DNA of 8,642 bases. Source: Acidimicrobiaceae bacterium (GTDB lineage: Bacteria > Actinomycetota > Acidimicrobiia > Acidimicrobiales > Ilumatobacteraceae). The stretch spans positions 1 to 8,642 of the forward strand of contig PMCN01000202.1 of the NCBI GenBank assembly GCA_003154135.1, written 5' to 3'. The position numbers were made by a program, and so were the translations under genes. Below, piece by piece: positions 1 to 6,288 of the stretch. The number at the start of each line of letters is the position of its first letter. Positions within the stretch are counted from its first letter, which is position 1. The notes under the pieces were generated by a model. The model had not been told where the DNA came from. It searched no databases and saw only the letters and a list, made by a program, of their open reading frames with translations.

Positions 1-600
1 ATCAACCTGCTCGAGCCGATCGACGACGGGGCGATCATGCTCGACGGCGCCGACATCAGCGTGCCCGGGCTCGACGCCGACCCCATCCGCCGCCGCATCG
101 GCATGGTGTTCCAGAGCTACAACCTGTTCCCGCACATGAGCGTGCGGCGCAACATCACGCTCGGCCCCACGAAGGTGCTGGGCAACGACCGGGTCGAGGC
201 CGAGCGCCTCGCCCTCGAGCTGCTCGACCGCTTCGGCCTCGCCGACAAGGCCGACGCCTACCCCGACCAGTTGTCGGGCGGACAGCAGCAACGCGTGGCC
301 ATCGTCAGGGCGCTCGCCATGCGACCCGAGCTGATGCTGCTCGACGAGGTGACCGCCGCGCTCGACCCCGTGCTCGTGGGCGAGGTGCTCAACGTCATCC
401 GCGACATGCGCGGCGAGGGCATGACCATGGTGATCGCCACGCACGAGATGGGCTTCGCCCGCGAGATCAGCGACACGGTGTGCTTCTTGAAGGACGGCGT
501 GATCCTCGAGTCGGGTCCGCCCGCGCAGCTGTTCACCGCGCCGGCCCGCCCGGAGACGCACGAGTTCCTCGAGCGCGTGATCGCCAGCGGCCGGCTCTAA
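1..600 (+). CDS. Polar amino-acid ABC transporter, ATP-binding subunit (5' end outside window)
   Basis: This is the cytoplasmic ATPase subunit of a GlnQ/HisP-type importer, which couples ATP hydrolysis to uptake of a polar amino acid through a permease pair. The frame is open from base 1, giving 199 visible residues. Family members are about 240-250 residues, so roughly 45 N-terminal residues with the Walker A loop lie upstream of the window. Visible motifs in order are the Q-loop (GMVFQSYNLFPH, Gln at visible residue 38), the ABC signature LSGGQQQR (91-98), Walker B LMLLDE (111-116), the D-loop ALDP, and the H-loop histidine in VIATHEMGFA (residue 148). Walker B is followed by Val-Thr where many ABC ATPases have Pro-Thr; from memory DEVT is common in this subfamily and not a defect. 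The permease and binding protein would be expected upstream. The gene ends 8 bp before a convergent gene. The substrate cannot be told from this subunit. Confidence 0.93.
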   Translation: MNLLEPIDDGAIMLDGADISVPGLDADPIRRRIGMVFQSYNLFPHMSVRRNITLGPTKVLGNDRVEAERLALELLDRFGLADKADAYPDQLSGGQQQRVAIVRALAMRPELMLLDEVTAALDPVLVGEVLNVIRDMRGEGMTMVIATHEMGFAREISDTVCFLKDGVILESGPPAQLFTAPARPETHEFLERVIASGRL

Positions 601-618
601 CTCTCTCTCTAGCCGGTC
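589..618. terminator. Possible bidirectional hairpin between convergent genes
   Basis: Bases 589-596 (GGCCGGCT) pair with 611-618 (AGCCGGTC) to give an 8-bp stem with one G-T pair and a 14-nt pyrimidine-rich loop that includes five CT repeats. It covers both stop codons of the converging genes. No T-tract follows on either side, so termination activity is only inferred from position; the stem could also be chance in GC-rich DNA. Confidence 0.3.
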
Positions 619-1496
619 TTGCGGCCACTCGTGACGCCGCACACCACCTTGCGGTGCAGACAGAGGTCGACCTCGTCGGTGAGCTTCTTCTGGTCCCAGC
701 CGTTCATGAAGTCGGCATGGCCGCTCGTCAGGCCGCCGCTCGCCAGCACCATGCCGTCGGTCGGCCCGGACACGGGGTACTCGACGCTGAACTGCAGCTG
801 CGGGATGGGTACGGGGTAGCCCGTCGGGCACGACCCCTTCGAGCTGTACGCGACGTGCGTGTGATGGTTGGGGCTGTCGAGGTGCACGCCGTCCCAGCAG
901 TCGGGGAAGGTGACCACCAGGCGCAGGTCGCGCCCTCCCCCGCACGTGGGCGGCAACACGTCGCGCTCGCTGCCCGTGCCACAGGTCCAGGCGACGATCG
1001 ACACCGGCTGGTCGCGCGTCGCGCCCGCGTTGCCGGCGATCATCACCAGGCCGGGCGGGAACGGTTGCACCGTCGTGGGGTCGACGGCGATGCCGGGTCG
1101 GTAGTACGCCGTGCTCTTCACCGGCGTGAGCATCTGGTTGTCCTTCAGCAGCGCCGGCGCCCAGTAGGCGGCCTTGTCGAGCTGTTGGTCGCACGTGGTG
1201 CCGCCGCCGGCCAACGACGCAATGGTGGTGTGCGCGTCGACCGTGGTGTTGCCGAAGAAGACGTGCAGGTGGCTCCGTCCGGGCTGGCCCGGGTAGACGA
1301 TCGGGTCGTCCGACGCGGCGTGGCTGTACGTGCACTCGACCACGAACTGCGGCACACCGCCCTGCGGCCCGGCGATCGGCTCGTCGGGTTGGCCGAGTGA
1401 CGTGGCATCGGTCGCCATCTGCATCGGGTGGCGCGTGGCGGAGCCGCCACTGCTGCACGCGGCGAGCAGCACGAGGGCGACCGCGAGAGATCTCAT
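609..1496 (-). CDS. DUF1996-family lipoprotein
   Basis: A predicted 295-residue surface lipoprotein. The N-terminus has a short positive and hydrophobic signal ending in the lipobox LLAAC, with Cys14 as the lipidation site. The mature part matches my memory of DUF1996, a domain of secreted proteins in fungi and actinobacteria. Landmarks are a His-containing start (CTYSH, 55-59), SHLHVFFGN (75-83), FPDCWDG (197-203), HHTHVAY (211-217), CPTGYPV (223-229) and SGHADFMNGWD (258-268). Eight Cys remain after the lipid Cys, enough for four disulfides, as expected outside the membrane. The conserved His clusters look like metal or substrate ligands, but I know of no settled activity. The ATG overlaps the upstream beta-helix stop as ATGA and has no strong ribosome-binding site, so translation is probably coupled. 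It is the last gene of a three-lipoprotein cluster. Confidence 0.85.
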   Translation of the reverse strand: MRSLAVALVLLAACSSGGSATRHPMQMATDATSLGQPDEPIAGPQGGVPQFVVECTYSHAASDDPIVYPGQPGRSHLHVFFGNTTVDAHTTIASLAGGGTTCDQQLDKAAYWAPALLKDNQMLTPVKSTAYYRPGIAVDPTTVQPFPPGLVMIAGNAGATRDQPVSIVAWTCGTGSERDVLPPTCGGGRDLRLVVTFPDCWDGVHLDSPNHHTHVAYSSKGSCPTGYPVPIPQLQFSVEYPVSGPTDGMVLASGGLTSGHADFMNGWDQKKLTDEVDLCLHRKVVCGVTSGRKTG

Positions 1497-2908
1497 GCCG
1501 GCTTGGTGGGCACCTTGATGGCAGCGAGGTCGACCTTGAAGGGCACATCGGTCGCCGGGTGCGCGGGCGCCGTGGCCGCGTCGGGCATGTTGGTCTGCGG
1601 CTGCAACGGCGGCAGCGTGGCGGTCTTCCAGTCGACCGACGGCGGGTGCGTCTCACCCAGCCAGGCGGCCACGTTGTACTCGCCGTCCTTCCAGTCGCCA
1701 GTGCCGGTCGCATCGCACGGCGCCAGCGTCTCGATCTTGTTGGGCGCCGACGAGGTGAACGTGTTGTCCGAGAAGCAGTTGCCGAGCGTGCTCACGTCCG
1801 TGCCCGCCGAGGCGACCAACAGGTCGATCTGTCGGTTGTCGGACAGCACGTTGCCGATCACCCGGTTCCGTTGCGAGTCCCAGAGCACGGCCTTGCCCGG
1901 CTTGGCGGGCTTCTGCGTCTTCGAGTCGACGCACGTCGTCGACCACTTCTCGGGTGGCGGCGGACTGTCGTTGGGGTCGTCCTCGAGGTACGGCACGAGT
2001 CCGATGCCGCTCTTGTCGTGGTCGTAGACGAGGTTCCGTTCGATGTCGTTCTTCACCCCACCCGCAACGAGGATGCCGTTGCCCATGGCGAGCAACGCGA
2101 CGTCGATGCTGGGCGTGTCGGCCTGGTTGTTGGAGTACACCAGGTTGCCCACGATGGTGGTCTCGCGGTTCGGGTAGCACAGCTCGTAGCTGCCGCTGTT
2201 GGGCACCACGCCCGCACGGTTGAAGCGGAACGTGGAGTTGATGATGAGCAGGTTGCCGCCGGAGTTGGTGCCCGAGTAGCCGAGACCGTTGTGCTCGCTT
2301 ACCGCGTCGTCGAGCACCGCGTTGCAGGGGAAGCACTCGCCGATGTACACACCGGCGTCGGGGCTGCCCGCTGCGTAGATGTGCTCCAGCTGACCGTTGA
2401 TCGAGTCGAACGCGTACACGCCGTAGTCACCCGTGCGGTACGAGGTGAGGTACGACCCGCGGTAACCGTCGACCCCGGTCCAGAAGAAGCCGTTGTGCGT
2501 GTAGTTCTGTGCGGTCATGTTCTCGACGGCGACGTGCTTGGCAGCGAGCACCCGCACGCCGTTGTCGAGCTCGAACTTGCCGTCGAGGACGACGGTGTTG
2601 CGATCGAGCCCGCGGATGGTGAGGTCGTCGGTGGTGACGTTGACGGCCTCGTGGTACGTGCCCGGCTTGACGAGCACGAGGTAGCCCGGCTTGGCCGCAT
2701 CGACCGCTGCCTGGATGGTGGGATAGTCGTCGGGCACGGTGAGCGTGGTCTTCGCCGCCTCGACCGTGGTCTCCGGTGCGTTGGTGGTGTCGACGGCCAC
2801 GGCGGTGGTCGACGGCGCGGAAGTCGTGGTGGTCGCGGACTTGTCGGCTCCGCAGGCCACCAGGATGAGCACGGCCGCAGCTACGGACGCGACCAGACGT
2901 CGGTTCAT
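1493..2908 (-). CDS. Right-handed parallel beta-helix lipoprotein (NosD/pectate-lyase-like fold)
   Basis: A 471-residue predicted lipoprotein. The signal peptide starts MNRR and ends in lipobox LVAC with Cys19; residues 24-55 are a Thr/Ser/Ala-rich linker. At 58-90 comes the typical N-cap of beta-helix proteins (VPDDYPTIQAAVDAAKPGY, then VKPGTYHEAV). About ten irregular PbH1-type coils follow to about residue 400, with recurring patterns such as LTIRGLDRNTVVLDG, IINSTFRFNRAGV, TIVGNLVYSNNQ, NDIERNLVYDHDKSGIGL and NRVIGNVLSDN. The last 60-70 residues are Pro-rich and probably unstructured. Such folds bind or cleave polysaccharides, and NosD serves copper-site maturation; no catalytic set could be assigned here. 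The ATG at 2908 was chosen over longer frame extensions because it gives a perfect lipoprotein signal and has the Shine-Dalgarno AAGGGGG 7 nt upstream. It lies 19 bp after the cupredoxin gene and overlaps the next gene by 4 bp. Confidence 0.88.
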   Translation of the reverse strand: MNRRLVASVAAAVLILVACGADKSATTTTSAPSTTAVAVDTTNAPETTVEAAKTTLTVPDDYPTIQAAVDAAKPGYLVLVKPGTYHEAVNVTTDDLTIRGLDRNTVVLDGKFELDNGVRVLAAKHVAVENMTAQNYTHNGFFWTGVDGYRGSYLTSYRTGDYGVYAFDSINGQLEHIYAAGSPDAGVYIGECFPCNAVLDDAVSEHNGLGYSGTNSGGNLLIINSTFRFNRAGVVPNSGSYELCYPNRETTIVGNLVYSNNQADTPSIDVALLAMGNGILVAGGVKNDIERNLVYDHDKSGIGLVPYLEDDPNDSPPPPEKWSTTCVDSKTQKPAKPGKAVLWDSQRNRVIGNVLSDNRQIDLLVASAGTDVSTLGNCFSDNTFTSSAPNKIETLAPCDATGTGDWKDGEYNVAAWLGETHPPSVDWKTATLPPLQPQTNMPDAATAPAHPATDVPFKVDLAAIKVPTKPA

Positions 2909-2915
2909 CGTTGTT

Positions 2916-2922
2916 CCCCCTT
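2916..2922 (-). promoter_or_regulatory. Strong Shine-Dalgarno of the beta-helix gene
   Basis: AAGGGGG on the minus strand sits 7 nt before the ATG at 2908. It decides the start of the beta-helix gene and contrasts with the genes in this window that seem to lack leaders. Confidence 0.75.
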
Positions 2923-2927
2923 GACCG

Positions 2928-3377
2928 TCACGGTGCAGTGACGATGATCGTGCCGAACATACCCGCGCTGGGTGTGCCGTGGATGGTGCAGTAGTAGACG
3001 TACGTGCCGGGTGTGTCGAACGTGTGCGAGTAGGTGGCCTTGGGCGCGAACGCGGCGTCGAGAGCTCCCCACGTGGTGGCCTTCGGGTCGCCTTCGGGCA
3101 CGACGTTGTGGGTGTTGCGCCCGCCATTCTCGAAGGTGATGGTGGTGCCGGCAGTGACCGTGGTGGTCTGCGCCTCGAAGTTGTTGTCGATGGCGGTGAT
3201 GGTGGCCGTGGCCGTACCGTTGCCCGCCGGAACGTTGACCGCGGCGGTGGTGGCGGTGGTGACGCGCAGCGCGTCGTCGGGGTCGCTCGCGCACGCCGAG
3301 ACGCCCAGCGCGAGCGCGACGACGGCAGCGACCGCAGCGAAGTGACGAACGATGATGTAGACCCCCAAGACCGGCAC
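2928..3377 (-). CDS. Plastocyanin-like cupredoxin lipoprotein (start uncertain)
   Basis: A small type-1 copper protein, about 149 residues from the GTG used here, probably an electron carrier tethered outside the membrane. A hydrophobic signal (HFAAVAAVVALALGVSAC) ends in a lipobox-like VSAC with Cys29. A Thr/Ala-rich linker and a single cupredoxin domain follow (about 55-147). All four copper ligands can be placed: His90 (NTHNV), Cys130 and His133 (YYCTIHG) and Met140 (AGMFG). The longer His-Met spacing GTPSAGM is, from memory, usual in actinobacterial members. The start is unclear: GTG 3377 and TTG 3368 are in frame without a ribosome-binding site, while GGGGG at 3362-3366 lies 5-8 nt before two ATC codons that would give a better signal peptide. 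First gene of the three-lipoprotein cluster, divergent from the membrane-protein gene. Confidence 0.87.
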   Translation of the reverse strand: MPVLGVYIIVRHFAAVAAVVALALGVSACASDPDDALRVTTATTAAVNVPAGNGTATATITAIDNNFEAQTTTVTAGTTITFENGGRNTHNVVPEGDPKATTWGALDAAFAPKATYSHTFDTPGTYVYYCTIHGTPSAGMFGTIIVTAP

Positions 3378-3395
3378 TCGACGACGAGCGGCGCC

Positions 3396-3401
3396 TAGTG
3401 T
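3396..3401 (+). promoter_or_regulatory. -10-like element of a leaderless promoter (membrane-protein gene)
   Basis: TAGTGT matches the actinobacterial -10 pattern TAnnnT and ends 7 nt before GTG 3409, so transcription would start at the start codon. No recognisable -35 lies 17-18 bp upstream. It argues against GTG 3400, which falls inside the hexamer. Confidence 0.45.
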
Positions 3402-3408
3402 GCGCCAC

Positions 3409-4062
3409 GTGAGCGACGAGTCCCAAATCGAGACCACCGACGCGGTCGACGAGCCTCCCGCTGCTCCGTGGCACGGCCCCGTCTGGGTGGTCGCGTTCGT
3501 CGCGCTCGTGGTGTGCACGAACGTGGCCGCAGCCGGCTGGGCCGCACTCGAGACGCACCATCCGGTGCGACTGCTCCTGCTGTCGTCGCGCAACCGCTAC
3601 CTCGTGCTCACGGTGCCGTCGGGCATCTCTCCGGTCAGCTGGGTGCTGGTCGGTGCGGCACGCCTGATGGCCTCCGCCGTGGTGTGCCACATGGTCGGCC
3701 GCTGCTACGGCGACCGGGCGTTGCGCTGGTTCTGGCGGTTCCTGGGCATGCCCCAGGAACAGGTGGCCCGCTTCGAGCTCCAGGTCGACAAGTACGAGTG
3801 GTTCATGGTGCCGTTCTTCGTGGGCAGCAACATCGTGTGGGCGCTCACCGGTGCGGCCGGCACCACGTGGAAGAAGCTCGTGCCGATGGCGCTGGTGGGC
3901 ATCGCCGTGCGCTTTGCGCTCATCTGGTGGCTGGCCCACGTGTTCGAGTCGCAGCTCCGTTCCGTGATCGACTGGACCAACCACTACCAGCTCTGGATCA
4001 TCGTCGGCTGCATCGTCGTGGTCGTGCTCGCCAACGTGCGCAACTTCCGCAAGGGTCGGTGA
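3409..4062 (+). CDS. Polytopic membrane protein, DedA/VTT-like
   Basis: A 217-residue integral membrane protein of uncertain function. After a 20-residue acidic cytosolic start, hydrophobic segments lie at about 25-46, 75-96, 132-150, 157-178 and 195-210. A basic end (RNFRKGR) suits a cytosolic C-terminus. Resemblance to DedA/VTT (SNARE-associated) proteins rests on VGRCYG (96-101), which fits their G-[RK]-x-x-G motif after a hydrophobic helix. It also rests on the second-half pattern FFVGSN, TGAAG, W-K-K and G-x-x-x-R-F (136-169), like the family's re-entrant loop and following helix. DedA proteins take part in lipid carrier recycling and membrane homeostasis; that role here is inference. 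GTG 3409 is preferred over GTG 3400 because it sits 7 nt after a -10-like hexamer. tpx follows 35 bp later but seems to have its own promoter. Confidence 0.7.
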   Translation: MSDESQIETTDAVDEPPAAPWHGPVWVVAFVALVVCTNVAAAGWAALETHHPVRLLLLSSRNRYLVLTVPSGISPVSWVLVGAARLMASAVVCHMVGRCYGDRALRWFWRFLGMPQEQVARFELQVDKYEWFMVPFFVGSNIVWALTGAAGTTWKKLVPMALVGIAVRFALIWWLAHVFESQLRSVIDWTNHYQLWIIVGCIVVVVLANVRNFRKGR

Positions 4063-4084
4063 GACGGCCGCCGCCGGCGCGTGC

Positions 4085-4090
4085 TAGAAC
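4085..4090 (+). promoter_or_regulatory. -10-like element of a leaderless promoter (tpx)
   Basis: TAGAAC ends 7 nt before the tpx ATG. The octamer GCTAGAAC recurs at 6287-6294 before another start codon. No Shine-Dalgarno is present between it and the ATG. Confidence 0.45.
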
Positions 4091-4097
4091 CCTCGGC

Positions 4098-4595
4098 ATG
4101 GCAACCACCGCACTCGGGGGCAACCCCGTCCACACCGTCGGCGAGCTCCCCTCCGTGGGCGCGCCCGGCCCGTCGTTCACCCTCACCAAGGGCGACTTCT
4201 CGGCCGTCACCAACGCCGACCTCGCCGGCAAGCGCATCGTGCTCAACATCTTCCCCAGCATCGACACCGCTGTCTGCGCCACCAGCGTTCGCAAGTTCAA
4301 CGAGATCGCGTCCGGCCTCGACAACACCGTGGTGCTCTGCGTCTCCGCCGACCTGCCGTTCGCTGCGAGCCGCTTCTGCGGGGCGGAGGGCCTCACCAAC
4401 GTGGTCACCGCGTCCACGTTCCGCGGCGACTTCGGTACCGCCTACGGCGTTGCCATGGCCGATGGAAAGCTGGCCGGGTTGATGGCGCGTTCGGTGGTGG
4501 TGCTCGACGAGCACGGCACCGTGGTGCACAGCCAGCTCGTACCCGCGATCGCGCAGGAGCCCGACTACGACGCGGCCGTCGCGGCGCTCGGGTGA
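4098..4595 (+). CDS. tpx: Thiol peroxidase (atypical 2-Cys peroxiredoxin)
   Basis: Reduces hydrogen peroxide and organic hydroperoxides in the cytosol with electrons from thioredoxin. The 165-residue length is typical of bacterial Tpx. The peroxidatic Cys60 lies in PSIDTAVCATSVRKFNE, where Thr57 completes the conserved active-site TxxC motif. The resolving Cys94 lies in RFCGAEG; the 34-residue spacing matches the Tpx pair that forms an intramolecular disulfide. An additional Cys81 is not part of the known pair. The end region (LMARSVVVLDEHGTVVHSQLVPAIAQEPDYDAA) also follows the family, with the conserved Arg of the active site. The ATG at 4098 gives the full family start and sits 7 nt after a TAGAAC element, so the message may be leaderless. 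The stop overlaps the next gene's GTG (GTGA), so the hydrolase is probably co-translated. Confidence 0.95.
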   Translation: MATTALGGNPVHTVGELPSVGAPGPSFTLTKGDFSAVTNADLAGKRIVLNIFPSIDTAVCATSVRKFNEIASGLDNTVVLCVSADLPFAASRFCGAEGLTNVVTASTFRGDFGTAYGVAMADGKLAGLMARSVVVLDEHGTVVHSQLVPAIAQEPDYDAAVAALG

Positions 4596-5464
4596 CCGCG
4601 GAGCCCCTCGAGTTCGAGGGCGCGCAGGGCATCCGCATCGCCGGCGACTCGTTCGGTGATCCAGCCGCACCGCCCGTGCTGCTGCTGCACGGCGGTGGAC
4701 AGACACGCCATTCGTGGAAGACCACGCAACGCGACCTCGGCGAGCGCGGGTGGTACTCGGTGTCGGTCGACCTGCGCGGTCACGGCGACTCACAATGGGC
4801 ACCCGACGCCGACTACTCGCTCGAAGGCTTCGCCTCCGACATCATCGCGATCGCCGGCGAGCTCGGTCATCCTGCGCTCATCGGCGCATCGCTGGGTGGC
4901 ACGTCGGCGCTCGCGGCACTGGGCGCCACCGCCGATCACCCGGTGGGCCGAGCGCTCGTGCTCGTCGACGTCGCGCCGCACATCGAACGCGCGGGCGCCG
5001 ATCGCATCCGCTCGTTCATGGGCGAGCACATGACCTCCGGCTTCGCGTCGCTCGACGAGGTTGCCGACGCGGTGGCGGCGTACAACCCGCACCGCCCGCG
5101 CCCGAGCGACCTCAGCGGCTTGCGCAAGAACGTGCGCCAGCGCGACGACGGCCGGTGGTACTGGCACTGGGACCCTGCCTTCATCACCAGTCGGCCCATC
5201 GACGACGAGTCACGGGTCAGCGTGCACCGCGGCGACGTGCTCGAACGCGCGGCCCGCAGCCTCACGGTGCCCACCCTGCTCGTGCGCGGTCGCCAGAGCG
5301 ATCTCCTCAGCGAGGAGGGCGCACGCGACTTCCTGGCACTCGTGCCGCATGCTCGCTACGCCGACGTGGGCGGAGCCGGACACATGGTGGCCGGCGACAA
5401 GAACGACGCGTTCAACGATGCCGTGGTGGGCTTCCTCGACGACGTGCGCAGCGGCCGGTCGTAG
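4592..5464 (+). CDS. Alpha/beta-fold hydrolase
   Basis: A 290-residue cytosolic alpha/beta hydrolase. The catalytic set is visible: the oxyanion-side HGGGQTRHSW (33-42), the nucleophile elbow GASLGG with Ser100, the acid Asp237 (VRGRQSDLLSEEG) and the base His264 (GGAGHMVAG). DLRGHGDS (60-67) is the usual loop after strand 4. The cap includes DGRWYWHWDP (186-195), which I associate with a subgroup annotated as bromoperoxidase or epoxide-hydrolase-like proteins. A Ser nucleophile argues against epoxide hydrolase or dehalogenase, which use Asp. The substrate is unknown; esterase, lipase-like or perhydrolase activity is possible. The GTG start overlaps the tpx stop by 4 bp, linking it to peroxide metabolism at least in expression. 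It converges on dapB, with 23 bp between, and its 3' end carries a 13-bp tandem duplication. Confidence 0.88.
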   Translation: MTAEPLEFEGAQGIRIAGDSFGDPAAPPVLLLHGGGQTRHSWKTTQRDLGERGWYSVSVDLRGHGDSQWAPDADYSLEGFASDIIAIAGELGHPALIGASLGGTSALAALGATADHPVGRALVLVDVAPHIERAGADRIRSFMGEHMTSGFASLDEVADAVAAYNPHRPRPSDLSGLRKNVRQRDDGRWYWHWDPAFITSRPIDDESRVSVHRGDVLERAARSLTVPTLLVRGRQSDLLSEEGARDFLALVPHARYADVGGAGHMVAGDKNDAFNDAVVGFLDDVRSGRS

Positions 5465-5475
5465 CGGCCGGTCGT
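5450..5475. repeat. 13-bp perfect tandem duplication across a stop codon
   Basis: AGCGGCCGGTCGT occurs at 5450-5462 and again directly at 5463-5475. The hydrolase TAG stop is formed at the junction (5462-5464). Removing one copy would leave the same last residues, Ser-Gly-Arg-Ser, followed by TGA, so the duplication does not change the protein. Confidence 0.85.
5452..5470. terminator. Possible bidirectional hairpin between hydrolase and dapB
   Basis: The palindrome CGGCCG at 5452-5457 and 5465-5470, one in each copy of the 13-bp duplication, can pair as a 6-bp all-GC stem with a 7-nt loop. The position between two converging genes suits a terminator, but there is no T-tract. Confidence 0.3.
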
Positions 5476-5487
5476 GACAGGGCGCCG

Positions 5488-6258
5488 TCATACACCCAGC
5501 AACGGGTCGAGGCCGATGGTGAGCCCGGGATGGTCCCCGATGCGCTTGCACGCCAGCAGCACGCCGGGCATGAAGCTGGCCCGGTCGTAGCTGTCCTGGC
5601 GGATGGTGAGGGTCTGGCCGGTGGCACCCAGCATCACTTCCTGGTGGGCGACCATGCCACGCATGCGCACCGAGTGGATGCGGATGCCGCCAGGGCCTTC
5701 ACCGCCACGAGCGCCGGGGTACACCTGGTGCTGGGTGGGGTCGGGAGCGAAGGCCGACTTGGCTGCGGCCATGCGCCGTGCCGTGGCGACGGCGGTGCCC
5801 GACGGTGCGTCGATCTTGGTGTCGTGGTGCAGTTCGATGATCTCGGCGGTGTCGAAGAACGGCGCCGCCATCTCCGCGAACCGCATCATCAGCACCGCGC
5901 TGATCGCGAAGTTGGCGGCGATGACGCAGTTGCTCCCGCTGAACTCGCTGCGGAACGCGGCGATGTCGTCGTCGTCGAAGCCGGTGGTACCGACCACGGC
6001 GTGCATGCCGTGCATCGCCAACCAGGGAAGGGTGACGCGGGCAGCCGCGGCGACCGTGAAGTCGATCACCACCTCGCAGTGGGCATCGGCAAGTGCGCGC
6101 AGCTCGGCGGTGATGGTGACGCCGTGCACCGGGCCACCGCTCGCGTGCGGATCGACCGCCGCCACCAGCTCCAGCTCGGGGTCGGCGGCGACCGCGTCGC
6201 ACACCGTGCCGCCCATGCGCCCACCAGCGCCCACCACACCGACACGAATTGCGCTCAT
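5488..6258 (-). CDS. dapB: 4-hydroxy-tetrahydrodipicolinate reductase
   Basis: Catalyses the NAD(P)H-dependent reduction step after DapA in the diaminopimelate/lysine pathway, in the cytosol. The 256-residue length is close to the family norm of about 245-275. The N-terminal Rossmann motif is VGVVGAGGRMG (6-16). VIDFT (64-68) and VGTTGF (89-94) follow, then the hinge ANFAISAVLMM (115-125). The catalytic signature is ELHHDTKIDAPSGTA (142-156), with His144/His145, Lys148 and the substrate-binding SGT at 153-155. The late motif GGIRIHSVRMRGMVAHQEVML is also typical. ATG 6258 gives the canonical start, and a TACCGT hexamer ends 7 nt upstream with no Shine-Dalgarno, suggesting a leaderless mRNA. 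In other actinobacteria dapB lies near pnp and the M16 peptidase gene, as here, though a plus-strand gene sits between them. Confidence 0.97.
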   Translation of the reverse strand: MSAIRVGVVGAGGRMGGTVCDAVAADPELELVAAVDPHASGGPVHGVTITAELRALADAHCEVVIDFTVAAAARVTLPWLAMHGMHAVVGTTGFDDDDIAAFRSEFSGSNCVIAANFAISAVLMMRFAEMAAPFFDTAEIIELHHDTKIDAPSGTAVATARRMAAAKSAFAPDPTQHQVYPGARGGEGPGGIRIHSVRMRGMVAHQEVMLGATGQTLTIRQDSYDRASFMPGVLLACKRIGDHPGLTIGLDPLLGV

Positions 6259-6265
6259 CGCGACG

Positions 6266-6271
6266 ACGGTA
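6266..6271 (-). promoter_or_regulatory. -10-like element of a leaderless promoter (dapB)
   Basis: On the minus strand TACCGT fits TAnnnT and ends exactly 7 nt before the dapB ATG at 6258. No Shine-Dalgarno lies between them. Confidence 0.5.
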
Positions 6272-6288
6272 CTCCAGCCGATGTGCGC

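Noticed and set aside
355..372. DEVTAALDP as a damaged Walker B/D-loop in the ABC ATPase
   Set aside because: From memory Val at this place is usual in the polar amino-acid ATPase subfamily, and all other motifs are intact.
480..1400. Plus-strand open frame (306 codons) overlapping the ABC gene end and the DUF1996 gene
   Set aside because: Composition is that of a shadow frame, rich in Arg and Ala; the minus strand encodes clear DUF1996 motifs.
1397..2941. Long plus-strand open frame (514 codons) opposite the beta-helix gene
   Set aside because: It is Arg/Val/Gly-rich with no recognisable motif, and it lies antisense to a gene with a lipoprotein signal, ribosome-binding site and beta-helix repeats. 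Long antisense frames are expected in GC-rich DNA.
2909..3127. Longer N-terminus for the beta-helix gene, extending into the cupredoxin gene
   Set aside because: The extension is Arg/Pro-rich shadow sequence, would bury the lipoprotein signal, and ignores the Shine-Dalgarno before ATG 2908.
2905..3984. Minus-strand open frame (359 codons) opposite the membrane-protein gene
   Set aside because: His/Arg-rich low-complexity translation with no motif, antisense to a well-formed membrane protein and out of frame with the cupredoxin.
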